A DNA stretch of 47,138 bases from CAIUSP01 sp040375675 (lineage in GTDB: Bacteria > Actinomycetota > Thermoleophilia > Solirubrobacterales > 70-9). The notes below the pieces were generated by a model. It made no database searches. It was not told the origin of the DNA and saw only the letters and a program-made list of their open reading frames with translations. The stretch lies in assembly GCA_040375675.1 (NCBI GenBank), contig JBEIRY010000003.1, forward strand, positions 1 through 47,138. Reading direction: 5' to 3'. A program made the position numbers and the translations under genes. Below, in pieces: positions 1 to 8,038 of the stretch. Each line of letters starts with the position of its first letter. Position 1 is the stretch's first letter.

Positions 1-60
1 CGCTGGCGAGCAAAGAGTAGACCTCGACTGGAGGTTGAGCCTATCGGCTCGGAAGCTTGC

Positions 61-408
61 TCAGGAAGACTTGGACTTGGTCGACTTCGGCTTGGTCGAA
101 GATGCGGTGCCCTTGGACTTTGCGGGGGCCTTGCCGAGAGCGTCGAGTCGGTCCTCGACCGCCTCGATCCGGTCGGAGATGCCGCGGACACGCCGCTCGA
201 GGCGCTCGAGGTCGGCCTGGGTTGCAAAGCCGACGTTGCGCATGGCCTGAGCGGTGACCTGGCCGGCAGCTTCGCGGGCACCGAAGGCCGACTGAAGGAT
301 CTGGCTGAAGACCGGATTCTCGAGCAGGGCCTGTGCAACCTCGCCGAGGGCTTCCTCGCCACGAGAGGAAATCTTGTCCTTCAGGTTGTCGCTTTCTGGT
401 GTGCTCAT
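61..408 (-). CDS. Phasin-like coiled-coil protein with basic tail
   Basis: A 115-residue protein. Residues about 5-55 are amphipathic and helical. A heptad-like segment follows (about 60-90, with ADLERLERRVRGISDRIEAV), and the protein ends in a Lys/Ser/Thr/Pro/Ala-rich tail. This layout, a hydrophobic-faced helix plus a coiled coil plus an AlgP/PhaF-like basic tail, resembles phasins that coat polyhydroxyalkanoate granules, but no PHA gene lies nearby. The ATG at 408 was chosen because upstream in-frame codons encode Arg-rich sequence unlike the rest, and an AGG-containing stretch lies just before it. It is divergent from the peptidoglycan hydrolase at 592. Family assignment is inference; a general coiled-coil or nucleoid-associated role is equally possible. 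Confidence 0.6.
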   Translation of the reverse strand: MSTPESDNLKDKISSRGEEALGEVAQALLENPVFSQILQSAFGAREAAGQVTAQAMRNVGFATQADLERLERRVRGISDRIEAVEDRLDALGKAPAKSKGTASSTKPKSTKSKSS

Positions 409-591
409 GGGGTGGGACCTTAGCGCGGTACGCCCTTCGCGTCTGGAATAAAGGATTCGCCTTCGTTCACGCGCGGTTAACGCGCAAGACGAGAAGCGTT
501 GCGATTCTTTTACACGCATATACTCCGCAGGCGTGTCTCGTGAGGAGAGCGGACGCGCAACATCCAACAGGGAAGAGAGTTACGTGACTGT

Positions 592-2937
592 ATGAAGGCA
601 AGTCGGAAAATCCAACTGGTCGCAGCGCTCGGCGCAGTCTTTGCCGTGATCGCAGTTGGCACCGCAAGCTCTGGCGGGTTCAGCGACACCGGCGTCTCCG
701 TTCAGGCCCCCGCGGGCGAGCTGCCCCAGTGCGCAGACCTGACCGACAACGACCGCGACGGACTGCTCGACCTCGATGATCCCGACTGCAAGGACGCGCT
801 CGACAACCTCGAGGGCAAGCCAAAGCCTCATAAGCCAGGCGCCAAGCCGAACGCCGCCAAGCCCGAGCCGACCACAGCGAATGGACCGAGCGGAGGTCTG
901 TTCGACCAGCTTGGGCCGAAGTCCGACAAGGGCGAGAAGCTCGCCAAGTCCGAGATGGACAAGATCGAGGGCCGCGCGCCGCGCGGTGCCGACGGCGCTC
1001 CTTCTCGCCACGACCCGACCCTGACCATCGCTCCTTACGGGGCCGCACCGATCGGTGTCCCGAACATCGTTATCGATCAGTTCGAGATACCCCCCTTCCT
1101 GCTGCCGATCTACCAGGCCTGCGGAACCGAGTACGGGGTGCCGTGGCAGGTGCTCGCCTCGATCAACAAGATCGAAACCGGATTCGGCACCAACCTCAAT
1201 GTCTCCTCGGCTGGCGCAACCGGCTGGATGCAGTTCATGCCCGAGACCTGGCAGGCCTACGGAGTAGACGCAAACGAAGACGGCAAGAAGGATCCATACA
1301 ACCCGGTGGACGCAATCTGCGCCGCTGGCCGCTACCTCAAGGCCGCCGGTGCCGAGGACGATCTACGCGGTGCGATCTTCTCCTACAACCACGCCGACTG
1401 GTATGTGGACGAGGTCATCCTCTACGCCAACCAGTACGCCAAGCTCCCGGACGACCTGATCGGCTCGCTGACCGGCTTGACCGAAGGGGCGCACTTCCCG
1501 GTAGCGGCTAACTCGCGGTACGCAGACGACATCTCCGAGCGCGATGCCCTGCGCCGCTCGAAGACCAACCGGGTCGAGCCCGGCAACGCCGCCGATGTGG
1601 TCTCGAGCTCCCCCACCCGTAGAGGTATCAACGTCTACTCGAGGGTTGATGCACCGGTCGTCGCGGTCAATGACGGAGTGATCAGAGAGATCGGCAAGTC
1701 CAAAAAGCTCGGCAACTACATAGTCCTCCAGGATGCCTATGGAAACCGCTACACGTACGCGGACCTCGGCACGGTCGAAGCCACCTACCCCGCACCGCGC
1801 GAGCGCTTCGGCAAGCGAGGAAGCAACGAAGCCGACCCCGAGGCAGATCCTCAGCCGGACAAGGCGGCGAGCGCCGGGGACAACACGAACGGCGATTCAG
1901 CACCGGCCGGGTCGGAGCTGCGCGCCGCAGACCGGGCCGAGACCCGTCAGATCGAGCAGCAGCTCTCGACCGACGAGGCCACACAGGTCGCCAGCGATCT
2001 CTTGGGCAGCGGCCAGACCTCGGCTGCTGGTGATGTCTCCAACTCGGCTCTGCGCGACTACTTCGGCACCATCCTCCGCTTCGACCGTCGGACGATGGAG
2101 ATGCGTCCGCTGAAGGTCGGCTCGCAGGTAACCGGCGGCACCGTGCTGGGCCGGATCGGTGAGTCAGAGGCCCCGCATATCCACTTCTCGATCCGGCCAG
2201 CCGGACGCGGTGCACCGAACATCGACCCCAAGCCGATCCTCGACGGCTGGAAGCTGCTCGAGTCGACCGCGATCTATCGCGCCACCGGCAAGACCCCGTT
2301 CGGCAACGGAGCCTCGGTCGGGCAGATCCTGCTGATGAGCAAGCCGATGCTCGAGCGCAAGGTGCTGGCCGATCCGAAGATCGACATCTATGAATGTGGA
2401 CAGCTCGACATCCGCTCAGGACAGATCAACCGTCGAGTCCTCGCAGCCCTCGCCTACCTGGTCGAGCGCGGCTACAGACTCACGATCACCTCGCTCAAGT
2501 GCGGACACAGCTTCTACACGAGCTCCGGCAACGTCAGCGCCCACTCCTCGGGCAATGCGGTCGATATCGCCGCGGTCAACGGAATCCCGATCCTCGGCCA
2601 TCAGGGCAAGGGGTCGATCACCGAAATGGTGGTGCGCGATCTGATGAAGCTGCAGGGGACGATGGCCGCTGATCAGATCATCTCGCTGATGTCGCTCGGC
2701 GGATCGACTTTTGCGATGGCCGACCACGATGATCACATCCACCTCGGCTTCTCTCCTCCTTACGCCAACGACGCTCAGCTGGCTCGCCTCTCACAGGTGC
2801 TGAAGCCCGAGCAGTGGAAGCGTCTGATCCAGCGGATCGGGGAGATCGACAACCCGAAGATCACCTCAGGCGCCAAGGCCAAAGCAAAGGCCAAGAAGTC
2901 CAAGCGTCACGCCAAGCGCGACCACACCACCGACTAG
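592..2937 (+). CDS. Secreted multi-domain peptidoglycan hydrolase (SLT + M23-like + M15-like)
   Basis: A 781-residue exported protein. Residues 1-27 are a signal peptide or anchor. Residues 44-66 form a thrombospondin-3-like calcium loop (CADLTDNDRDG, then DPDC). Residues about 173-286 are a lytic transglycosylase domain of the MltB/SLT type, with likely catalytic Glu195 (INKIETGFG) and the ATGWMQFMPETW motif. Residues about 340-535 are an M23 (LytM) fold interrupted by an acidic low-complexity insert near 403-480. The HxH motif is present (H529, H531), but the usual HxGxD is replaced by RRGIN (R343, N347). Residues about 600-725 carry a complete M15/LAS-type site, SAHSSGNAVD (S649, H651, D658) and DDHIH (H715, H717). 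The C-terminus is Lys/Ala-rich. It probably cleaves both glycan and peptide in the cell wall. The ATG at 592 follows GGAAGAGAG at about 13 bases. Confidence 0.85.
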   Translation: MKASRKIQLVAALGAVFAVIAVGTASSGGFSDTGVSVQAPAGELPQCADLTDNDRDGLLDLDDPDCKDALDNLEGKPKPHKPGAKPNAAKPEPTTANGPSGGLFDQLGPKSDKGEKLAKSEMDKIEGRAPRGADGAPSRHDPTLTIAPYGAAPIGVPNIVIDQFEIPPFLLPIYQACGTEYGVPWQVLASINKIETGFGTNLNVSSAGATGWMQFMPETWQAYGVDANEDGKKDPYNPVDAICAAGRYLKAAGAEDDLRGAIFSYNHADWYVDEVILYANQYAKLPDDLIGSLTGLTEGAHFPVAANSRYADDISERDALRRSKTNRVEPGNAADVVSSSPTRRGINVYSRVDAPVVAVNDGVIREIGKSKKLGNYIVLQDAYGNRYTYADLGTVEATYPAPRERFGKRGSNEADPEADPQPDKAASAGDNTNGDSAPAGSELRAADRAETRQIEQQLSTDEATQVASDLLGSGQTSAAGDVSNSALRDYFGTILRFDRRTMEMRPLKVGSQVTGGTVLGRIGESEAPHIHFSIRPAGRGAPNIDPKPILDGWKLLESTAIYRATGKTPFGNGASVGQILLMSKPMLERKVLADPKIDIYECGQLDIRSGQINRRVLAALAYLVERGYRLTITSLKCGHSFYTSSGNVSAHSSGNAVDIAAVNGIPILGHQGKGSITEMVVRDLMKLQGTMAADQIISLMSLGGSTFAMADHDDHIHLGFSPPYANDAQLARLSQVLKPEQWKRLIQRIGEIDNPKITSGAKAKAKAKKSKRHAKRDHTTD

Positions 2938-2961
2938 CGGCAAAGAGCGCTGCTCAGATAC

Positions 2962-3711
2962 TCAGGATCTCGCTGAGGCCAACGCGGCTTCCAGCTCTTG
3001 GACCACATCACCCGAGCAGACGACCTCGGCCATATCGTCGTAGGGCGTTGGTCCTTGGGTAACGATGGCGACCTTGCCGCCTGCGGCGGCAGTGACCTCG
3101 GGCAGGCCAGCAACCGGATACACCTCGAGCGAAGACCCGATGCAAACCAGCAGATCGGCTGCGGCGGCCAGCTGGGTAGCGTGGAGCATCTCGTCGGGCG
3201 GGAGCATCTCGCCGAACAGGACCACATCGGGACGCAGCGCACTCTGACAGAGCGGACAGGCAGCTATGCCTTCGGCGTCGAAGCGCTCATCCAGATCCTC
3301 CAAGAGCACCTTTGCCCCGCAGGCCGAGCAGCTCGAGGTGCGGATCGACCCGTGAACCTCGATCACCTCCTGCTGGCCGGCGCGCTCGTGCAGGGTGTCG
3401 ATGTTCTGGGTCACGACTGCGCGGATCTGACCGTCGCGCTCCATCTCGACCAGCACCTCGTGAGCGCGGTTGGGCTGAATATCGGAAAGCGCTTGAAGTC
3501 GCTCACGGTAGAAGGACCAGAAGAGCGCCGGATCGCGCTGGAAGGAATCGATGTGAGCGACCTCCATCGGGTTGACCTTCTCCCAGATTCCCGTCCCGGG
3601 AGTGCGGAAATCAGGGATACCCGACGGAACCGAGATACCCGCGCCGGTCAGCACCACAACCGAATCTGAGCCGGCGATCAACTCGCCGAGCCTACGCGCC
3701 TCGTCGCTCAC
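2962..3711 (-). CDS. cobB: Sir2-family NAD-dependent protein deacylase
   Basis: A 249-residue sirtuin, normal length for bacterial CobB. It removes acyl groups from lysines, using NAD+ and releasing nicotinamide. The NAD motif GAGISVPSGIPDFR begins near residue 23. TQNIDTLHERAG and the catalytic His120 in EVHGS are present. A four-Cys zinc site is seen (CSAC at 128-131, CPLC at 152-155), followed by RPDVVLFGEMLPP. The GTG at 3711 was chosen because it begins just before the conserved fold and lies 19 bases after the stop of the upstream acyl-CoA gene; an upstream ATG would overlap that gene by about 100 bases. The tandem arrangement suggests it is transcribed with the beta-oxidation gene, where reactive acyl-CoAs could acylate proteins. 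Whether it prefers acetyl, succinyl or longer chains cannot be told from what is visible. Confidence 0.93.
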   Translation of the reverse strand: MSDEARRLGELIAGSDSVVVLTGAGISVPSGIPDFRTPGTGIWEKVNPMEVAHIDSFQRDPALFWSFYRERLQALSDIQPNRAHEVLVEMERDGQIRAVVTQNIDTLHERAGQQEVIEVHGSIRTSSCSACGAKVLLEDLDERFDAEGIAACPLCQSALRPDVVLFGEMLPPDEMLHATQLAAAADLLVCIGSSLEVYPVAGLPEVTAAAGGKVAIVTQGPTPYDDMAEVVCSGDVVQELEAALASARS

Positions 3712-3730
3712 GACCAGCGAACAGCCAGGG

Positions 3731-5731
3731 TCACTCGCCGCGCCATGAAGGCGTGCGCTTGGCGAGGAATGCGGAGATCCCTTCCTTGGCATCTGCGGAG
3801 AGGAATGCGGCGGCAAAGCCTGCCTTTTCATCCTCTATGCCTTGATCGAGATCGCCCGCAGCTGAGACGCGCTTGATCTGCTCGAGGGCAAGAGGTGCCT
3901 GGCCAGCAAGCCTGCCTGCCCAGGAGAGAGCGGTCTCGAAGAGCTCATGGTCAGGGACGACCCTGTTGGCCAGACCGAGATCTCCGGCCTGGTCGCTCAG
4001 GATCGCGTCGCCGATCAGGTTCATCTCGAGCGCCTTGGCATTACCGACCAGTCGTGGCAGACGCTGGGTGCCTCCAAATCCGGGGATGATTCCCAATTTG
4101 ATCTCGGGCTGGCCGAACACGGCAGAGCGTGCAGCGATCCGGAAATCACAGGCCATCGCGATCTCGCAGCCGCCGCCGAAGGCGAGGCCGTTGACTGCGG
4201 CCACCGTGGCCACACCGGAGCGACCGAAATCGCGGAGGAGGCTGTGTGCCTTGGAGATCAACTCAGCACCGGTCGTCTCGTCCATCTCGGTGAACGCCTT
4301 GATGTCGGCACCGGCCGAGTAGACCAGTGGAATCGAGGACGCCAGAACCATCGCGCGCACTTCATCGGAATCGTTGACGCGCTTCCAGACCTTGCCGAGG
4401 TCCTCGATCACCTGAGGGGAGATCGCGTTCATCGGCGGGTTCATCAACCAGGCGATCGCCACATCCCCGCGCGTCTCGAGCTTTACCGTGTCGGCCTGTT
4501 CGCCATCGTCGGGTTGCGGGTACGCGTAGAAGCCCTGGCCGGACTTCATCCCGAGGCGGCCCTGCGAGACGAGTCGGCGAAGAATCCTGGGTGGAGCAAA
4601 TCGCGCGCCATGCTCGGCCTCGGCGGCCTCCAGCTTTGCGAGAACCTCGTCGAGCCCAAGCATGTCGGCCTTCCAAAACGGCGGGAAGAGGTTGCGGCGA
4701 GGATCGAAGCCCGCGCCGGCCATCATCCCTACATCGATATCGCGTGCCGATGCGACGCCTTCTTCGAGCAACAGACACGCCTCGACCAGCGCCTTCATAC
4801 CCATCAGCTCGGCTACTGATTCGGCATCGGGCTCGGCATCTCCGGGCACCTGAGGCTCACCATTTGCGTAGAAGCCCTCTCCCCCGGTCTTCGCGCCTAG
4901 CTTTCCCTCGGCTGCGAGCTTGCGCATTCCCTGATGTACATAGAAGCTCTCGCCGTAGGACTTCTCGAGGTGCTCGGCAACGTGAGAGACGGTGTCGAGT
5001 CCGAGCAGGTCGCAGAGGAAGAACGGCCCCATCGGAGCTGCGTTCTGCGCGGTGATCGCCTCATCTACGGCCTTGACCGAGAGTCCGCCCTGCTCTTGAG
5101 CGCGCCAGACCTCGCCGACCGCGGACATCAGGATGCGGTTGACAACGAACCCGGGCACCTCGGTGCAGGTGATCGGCTGCTTACGGATGGTCTGGGCAAA
5201 GTTGTAGGCAGCCGCGACGGTGTCGTCATCGGTCTGCTCTCCCGAGATCACCTCGACCAACGGCAGCACCGAGGCCGGGTAGAAGAAGTGGAAGCCGACC
5301 ACCTTGTCGGGGCGAAGGGTCGCAGTAGCCATCTCGGAGATCGAAAGGGACGAAGTATTGGAAGCGAGAATGGCGTGGCCGGGGGTAGAAGCGTCTAGTT
5401 CGGCGAAAACCTGCTTTTTGATCTCCATCTTCTCCGGGACCGCCTCGATCACGAAGTCGACATCGCCCAACTCTTCGTAGGTGACGGTGCCGGTTATCCG
5501 ACCCATCACCTCGGCGAGGCGCTCATCGGCCTCTACCTGCGTGATCTTCTCCTTCTTCACGAGACGGCCCAGCTGACCGGCGGTGACCTCACGGGCCTTC
5601 TCGATCGCGTGGTCCACGAACTGCTGGTCGACATCTTTGACCACCACGGGAATGTCGGCCGCGGCGATCACCTGGGCGATCTCTCCGCCCATCGTTCCGC
5701 CACCGATCACTGCTGCCTTGGATACGAACAT
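3731..5731 (-). CDS. Fused 3-hydroxyacyl-CoA dehydrogenase / enoyl-CoA hydratase
   Basis: A 666-residue bifunctional enzyme for hydration of enoyl-CoA and NAD-dependent oxidation of 3-hydroxyacyl-CoA. The N-terminal half is a 3-hydroxyacyl-CoA dehydrogenase with Rossmann motif GGGTMGGEIAQ (about 9-19), a SNTSSL segment and PGFVVNRI. A second dehydrogenase C-domain follows to about 410. The C-terminal about 240 residues are a crotonase domain with both catalytic glutamates (GGGCE and QPEIKLGIIPGFGG). This order, dehydrogenase first, is the reverse of FadB/FadJ and matches the arrangement in some archaea and actinobacteria. No thiolase is adjacent. A TAGCCT -10 lies 9 bases before the ATG, so the mRNA may be leaderless. 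It is divergent from a GNAT gene and followed by the sirtuin. Confidence 0.92.
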   Translation of the reverse strand: MFVSKAAVIGGGTMGGEIAQVIAAADIPVVVKDVDQQFVDHAIEKAREVTAGQLGRLVKKEKITQVEADERLAEVMGRITGTVTYEELGDVDFVIEAVPEKMEIKKQVFAELDASTPGHAILASNTSSLSISEMATATLRPDKVVGFHFFYPASVLPLVEVISGEQTDDDTVAAAYNFAQTIRKQPITCTEVPGFVVNRILMSAVGEVWRAQEQGGLSVKAVDEAITAQNAAPMGPFFLCDLLGLDTVSHVAEHLEKSYGESFYVHQGMRKLAAEGKLGAKTGGEGFYANGEPQVPGDAEPDAESVAELMGMKALVEACLLLEEGVASARDIDVGMMAGAGFDPRRNLFPPFWKADMLGLDEVLAKLEAAEAEHGARFAPPRILRRLVSQGRLGMKSGQGFYAYPQPDDGEQADTVKLETRGDVAIAWLMNPPMNAISPQVIEDLGKVWKRVNDSDEVRAMVLASSIPLVYSAGADIKAFTEMDETTGAELISKAHSLLRDFGRSGVATVAAVNGLAFGGGCEIAMACDFRIAARSAVFGQPEIKLGIIPGFGGTQRLPRLVGNAKALEMNLIGDAILSDQAGDLGLANRVVPDHELFETALSWAGRLAGQAPLALEQIKRVSAAGDLDQGIEDEKAGFAAAFLSADAKEGISAFLAKRTPSWRGE

Positions 5732-5740
5732 CGAGGCGGA

Positions 5741-5746
5741 AGGCTA
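5741..5746 (-). promoter_or_regulatory. -10 element of the hydroxyacyl-CoA dehydrogenase gene
   Basis: TAGCCT on the minus strand ends 9 bases before the ATG at 5731, with no Shine-Dalgarno between. The transcript would start at or within a few bases of the start codon. It sits back to back with the plus-strand element at 5752. Confidence 0.45.
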
Positions 5747-5751
5747 GCGAC

Positions 5752-5757
5752 TAGGAT
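5752..5757 (+). promoter_or_regulatory. -10 element of the GNAT gene
   Basis: TAGGAT lies 7 bases before the ATG at 5765, with no Shine-Dalgarno. This spacing predicts a leaderless transcript. Confidence 0.5.
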
Positions 5758-5764
5758 CAGGTGA

Positions 5765-6577
5765 ATGTCCCCAGGCGAGCACTCAGGCAGCGAAGCCTTC
5801 AAGTCGATCATCCAAGTCGAGTTCGCCGCAAAGCGGAAGCTCTCACCGCAGGTAATCGAACACGAGTACGGCTGGGCCGGCATCAACCCAGAGATCCCCT
5901 TGATCTGGGATGCGAACTTCCTGGCGATAGAAGACCCGACTGCGACCGCTGAGCGGGTGATCGATATCGGGGACGAGATCCTCGGCTCACGCGGGCTCGA
6001 ACACCGCAAGGTGGAGGTCACCCACACCGACTCCAAAGCGGGTGAGGAATTGGTCACGAGCTTGAAGGCCCTCAACCCCCGATGGGAGCCCTCGGCCGAG
6101 GTCTACATGCCCTATCTGGGTGAGCCGGAACGGAGACTGGAGTTCGAAGGACGCGAGGTGACGGGCGAGCAGATACTCGAAGGGCGCGAAGAGATCGCCA
6201 CCGAAGCAGCAGGAGCGAACCACACGCCGGAGTCGATGCGCCAGCTACTGCGCTTCGAAGACACGGCGATCGAAGGGCTAGGCGGCGCCTGGTTTGCAGC
6301 CGGCGAGCCTCCCGACGGCTTCTGTCAGCTGCTGCTGCATCCAGATCGGGTCGGTCAAGTCGAAAACGTCGGGACGATGAGCCGGTCGCGAGGCAAGGGG
6401 CTTGCCTCCGCGGCGATCGCAGCCGCAATCGCCGCCTCGAGGCAGCGCGGCGACGACCTCCTCTACATCGTGGCCGACGCTGGCGACTGGCCACAGCACC
6501 TCTACGAAAAGCTCGGGTTCAGCGCGAGCGGCCAACTCGCCTCGGCCACGCTGAAGCCGCCGTCCGAGATCACCTGA
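5765..6577 (+). CDS. GNAT-family N-acetyltransferase
   Basis: A 270-residue protein. The C-terminal about 120 residues are a GNAT fold: a beta strand (QVENVGTMSRS), then the acetyl-CoA pyrophosphate loop RSRGKGLASAAI (about residues 213-224), a helix, and the typical ending LYEKLGFSASGQL. The N-terminal 140 residues look like a second, degenerate GNAT-like half (RRLEFEGREV and the preceding strand pattern), as in tandem-GNAT proteins. The substrate is unknown. It is divergent from the fused beta-oxidation gene with only 33 bases between starts, so the two may share regulation, but no functional link is visible. The ATG at 5765 is supported by a -10 element 7 bases upstream. Confidence 0.8.
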   Translation: MSPGEHSGSEAFKSIIQVEFAAKRKLSPQVIEHEYGWAGINPEIPLIWDANFLAIEDPTATAERVIDIGDEILGSRGLEHRKVEVTHTDSKAGEELVTSLKALNPRWEPSAEVYMPYLGEPERRLEFEGREVTGEQILEGREEIATEAAGANHTPESMRQLLRFEDTAIEGLGGAWFAAGEPPDGFCQLLLHPDRVGQVENVGTMSRSRGKGLASAAIAAAIAASRQRGDDLLYIVADAGDWPQHLYEKLGFSASGQLASATLKPPSEIT

Positions 6578-6597
6578 AGGCCGTACGCCTCTTTCTC

Positions 6598-6639
6598 GGA
6601 AAAGAAAACGCCCGGCCGCGCTCTAGGCGTGACCGGGCG
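6598..6639 (-). terminator. Intrinsic terminator of the acyl-CoA dehydrogenase gene
   Basis: Read on the minus strand, CGCCCGG at 6639-6633 pairs with CCGGGCG at 6615-6609, and the run TTTTCTTTTCC follows. It lies 28 bases past the stop at 6667. On the plus strand the downstream sequence is A-rich, so it terminates the minus-strand gene rather than the GNAT gene. Confidence 0.8.
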
Positions 6640-6666
6640 TAAAAACGCTGCCTTGAACCGAGGCGA

Positions 6667-7866
6667 CTAGGCCTTGGCTGGCTCCTTCTCGGGGGCGGAA
6701 CCGTTGGAGGATCCCTCATCGGCACCGCGGCCCATCAGGACCTCCTTGGCGATCACCAGACGCTGGATCTGGGAGGTTCCTTCGTAGAGCTGCATGAGCT
6801 TGGCGTCACGCATCAGCTTCTCTACCGGGTACTCCTTGATGTAGCCGTATCCACCGAATACCTGAACGGCGTCGGTCGTGACCTCCATGCAGGTATCTGC
6901 CGCAAACCTCTTGGCGTGCGAGCAGATCAGCGTGTTGCGCTGACCCTGATCGAGCATTACTGCCGACTTCCAGACCAGCAGACGAGCGGCCTCGATCTTG
7001 GTCGACATATCGGCTATCAGGAACGAGATGCCCTGATTCATCGCGATCGGCATTCCGAACTGGACACGCTCCTTGGAGTAATCGGATGCGTGCTCGAAAG
7101 CCGCGCGTGCGATACCCACGGCCATCGCAGCTACTCCGGGACGGGTGCGGTCGAGAGTCATCATCGCGAGCTTGAACCCGTGATTTTCCTCACCGAGCAG
7201 ATTGCCCTCGGGGATCTCGGTCTCGTTGAAGGTGATGGTGGCGGTGTTGGATGCCCGCTGACCCATCTTGTCTTCCTTCTTGTCGACTACGACCGTGTCG
7301 TCCTTCGGGACGAGGAAGGCCGAGATACCGCGGTGGCCGGCGTCCTTGTCGGTCTTGGCGTAGACCGTGAAGTAATCGGCGTAGCCACCGTTGGTGATGA
7401 AGCACTTGGAACCGTTGATGACGTACTTGTCGCCCTTCTTGGTCGCAGTGGTCTTCATGCCGGACACATCGGATCCAGCGTCGGGCTCGGTGAGACAGAA
7501 GGACGCGAGCTTGGGGCTCTCGACCAGATCACCGAAGAACTCCTTCTGGAGCTCGTCGCTGCCGCCGAGCGCGACCGGAGCCGAGGCGAGGCCGTTGGCT
7601 GCGATCGAGGTGCCGATACCGGAGCAGCCCCAGCCGAGCTCTTCCTCGATCAGCACGCCGTCGAAGAAGCTCATGCCTGGTCCGCCGTACTCAGACGGGA
7701 CGTGGGTGGTGAGGATTCCGACCTCATGGGCCTTCTCGAGAACCTCCTGAGGCCAACCGCCGTCCTTGTCGAGCTCTGCCGCAACCGGACGCATCTCCTT
7801 CTCGGCGAAGTCGTGCGCCATCTCCTGGATTGCCTTCTGCTCATCAGTGAGTGTGAAATCGACCAT
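6667..7866 (-). CDS. Acyl-CoA dehydrogenase
   Basis: A 399-residue FAD-dependent acyl-CoA dehydrogenase, full family length. It introduces the trans-2,3 double bond in acyl-CoA and passes electrons to ETF. The family signatures are clear: FCLTEPDAGSDVSG (flavin/substrate loop, about 122-135), the INGSKCFITNGG segment, and the C-terminal YEGTSQIQR with the catalytic Glu of the short/medium-chain type. The last about 20 residues are a Ser/Glu/Lys-rich extension. The ATG has a good Shine-Dalgarno (AAGGAG at 7876-7881). A perfect 16-bp palindrome lies 72 bases upstream and is likely a TetR operator. A strong terminator follows, so it is monocistronic. Chain-length preference is not determined. 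Confidence 0.95.
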   Translation of the reverse strand: MVDFTLTDEQKAIQEMAHDFAEKEMRPVAAELDKDGGWPQEVLEKAHEVGILTTHVPSEYGGPGMSFFDGVLIEEELGWGCSGIGTSIAANGLASAPVALGGSDELQKEFFGDLVESPKLASFCLTEPDAGSDVSGMKTTATKKGDKYVINGSKCFITNGGYADYFTVYAKTDKDAGHRGISAFLVPKDDTVVVDKKEDKMGQRASNTATITFNETEIPEGNLLGEENHGFKLAMMTLDRTRPGVAAMAVGIARAAFEHASDYSKERVQFGMPIAMNQGISFLIADMSTKIEAARLLVWKSAVMLDQGQRNTLICSHAKRFAADTCMEVTTDAVQVFGGYGYIKEYPVEKLMRDAKLMQLYEGTSQIQRLVIAKEVLMGRGADEGSSNGSAPEKEPAKA

Positions 7867-7936
7867 GTCTTACGCTCCTTTTCCGGCTCCTGTAAAGAGC
7901 CATCAATTCCGTTTAAGCCTTGTGACTGGCGAGAAG

Positions 7937-7954
7937 ATTGACTCGCGAGTCAAC
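7937..7954 (-). promoter_or_regulatory. Palindromic operator, TetR type
   Basis: TTGACTCGCGAGTCAA (7938-7953) is a perfect 16-bp inverted repeat upstream of the acyl-CoA dehydrogenase. The same pattern, TTGAC(N6)GTCAA, recurs at 46445-46460 upstream of the nitrilase and tetR genes. The spacing and symmetry suit a TetR-family dimer. Its role is inferred. Confidence 0.65.
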
Positions 7955-8025
7955 AATGCGAAGCCTAGCGGATTGCGGAGGCGAATCTGAGTCCTGGCGC
8001 CGAAGCGAGCGAGTTACTCCGCGAC

Positions 8026-8031
8026 TAGGCT
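8026..8031 (+). promoter_or_regulatory. -10 element of the gene at 8039
   Basis: TAGGCT lies 7 bases before the GTG at 8039 with no Shine-Dalgarno, predicting a leaderless transcript. Confidence 0.5.
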
Positions 8032-8038
8032 CAAAGTC

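Noticed and set aside
471..485. GCGCG-GTTAA-CGCGC hairpin between the phasin-like and hydrolase genes
   Set aside because: The stem is only five pairs, lacks a U-run and sits between divergent genes, so a terminator makes no sense; a weak operator cannot be excluded. A TATACT at 519-524 is a possible -10 for the hydrolase gene, but no good -35 is seen.
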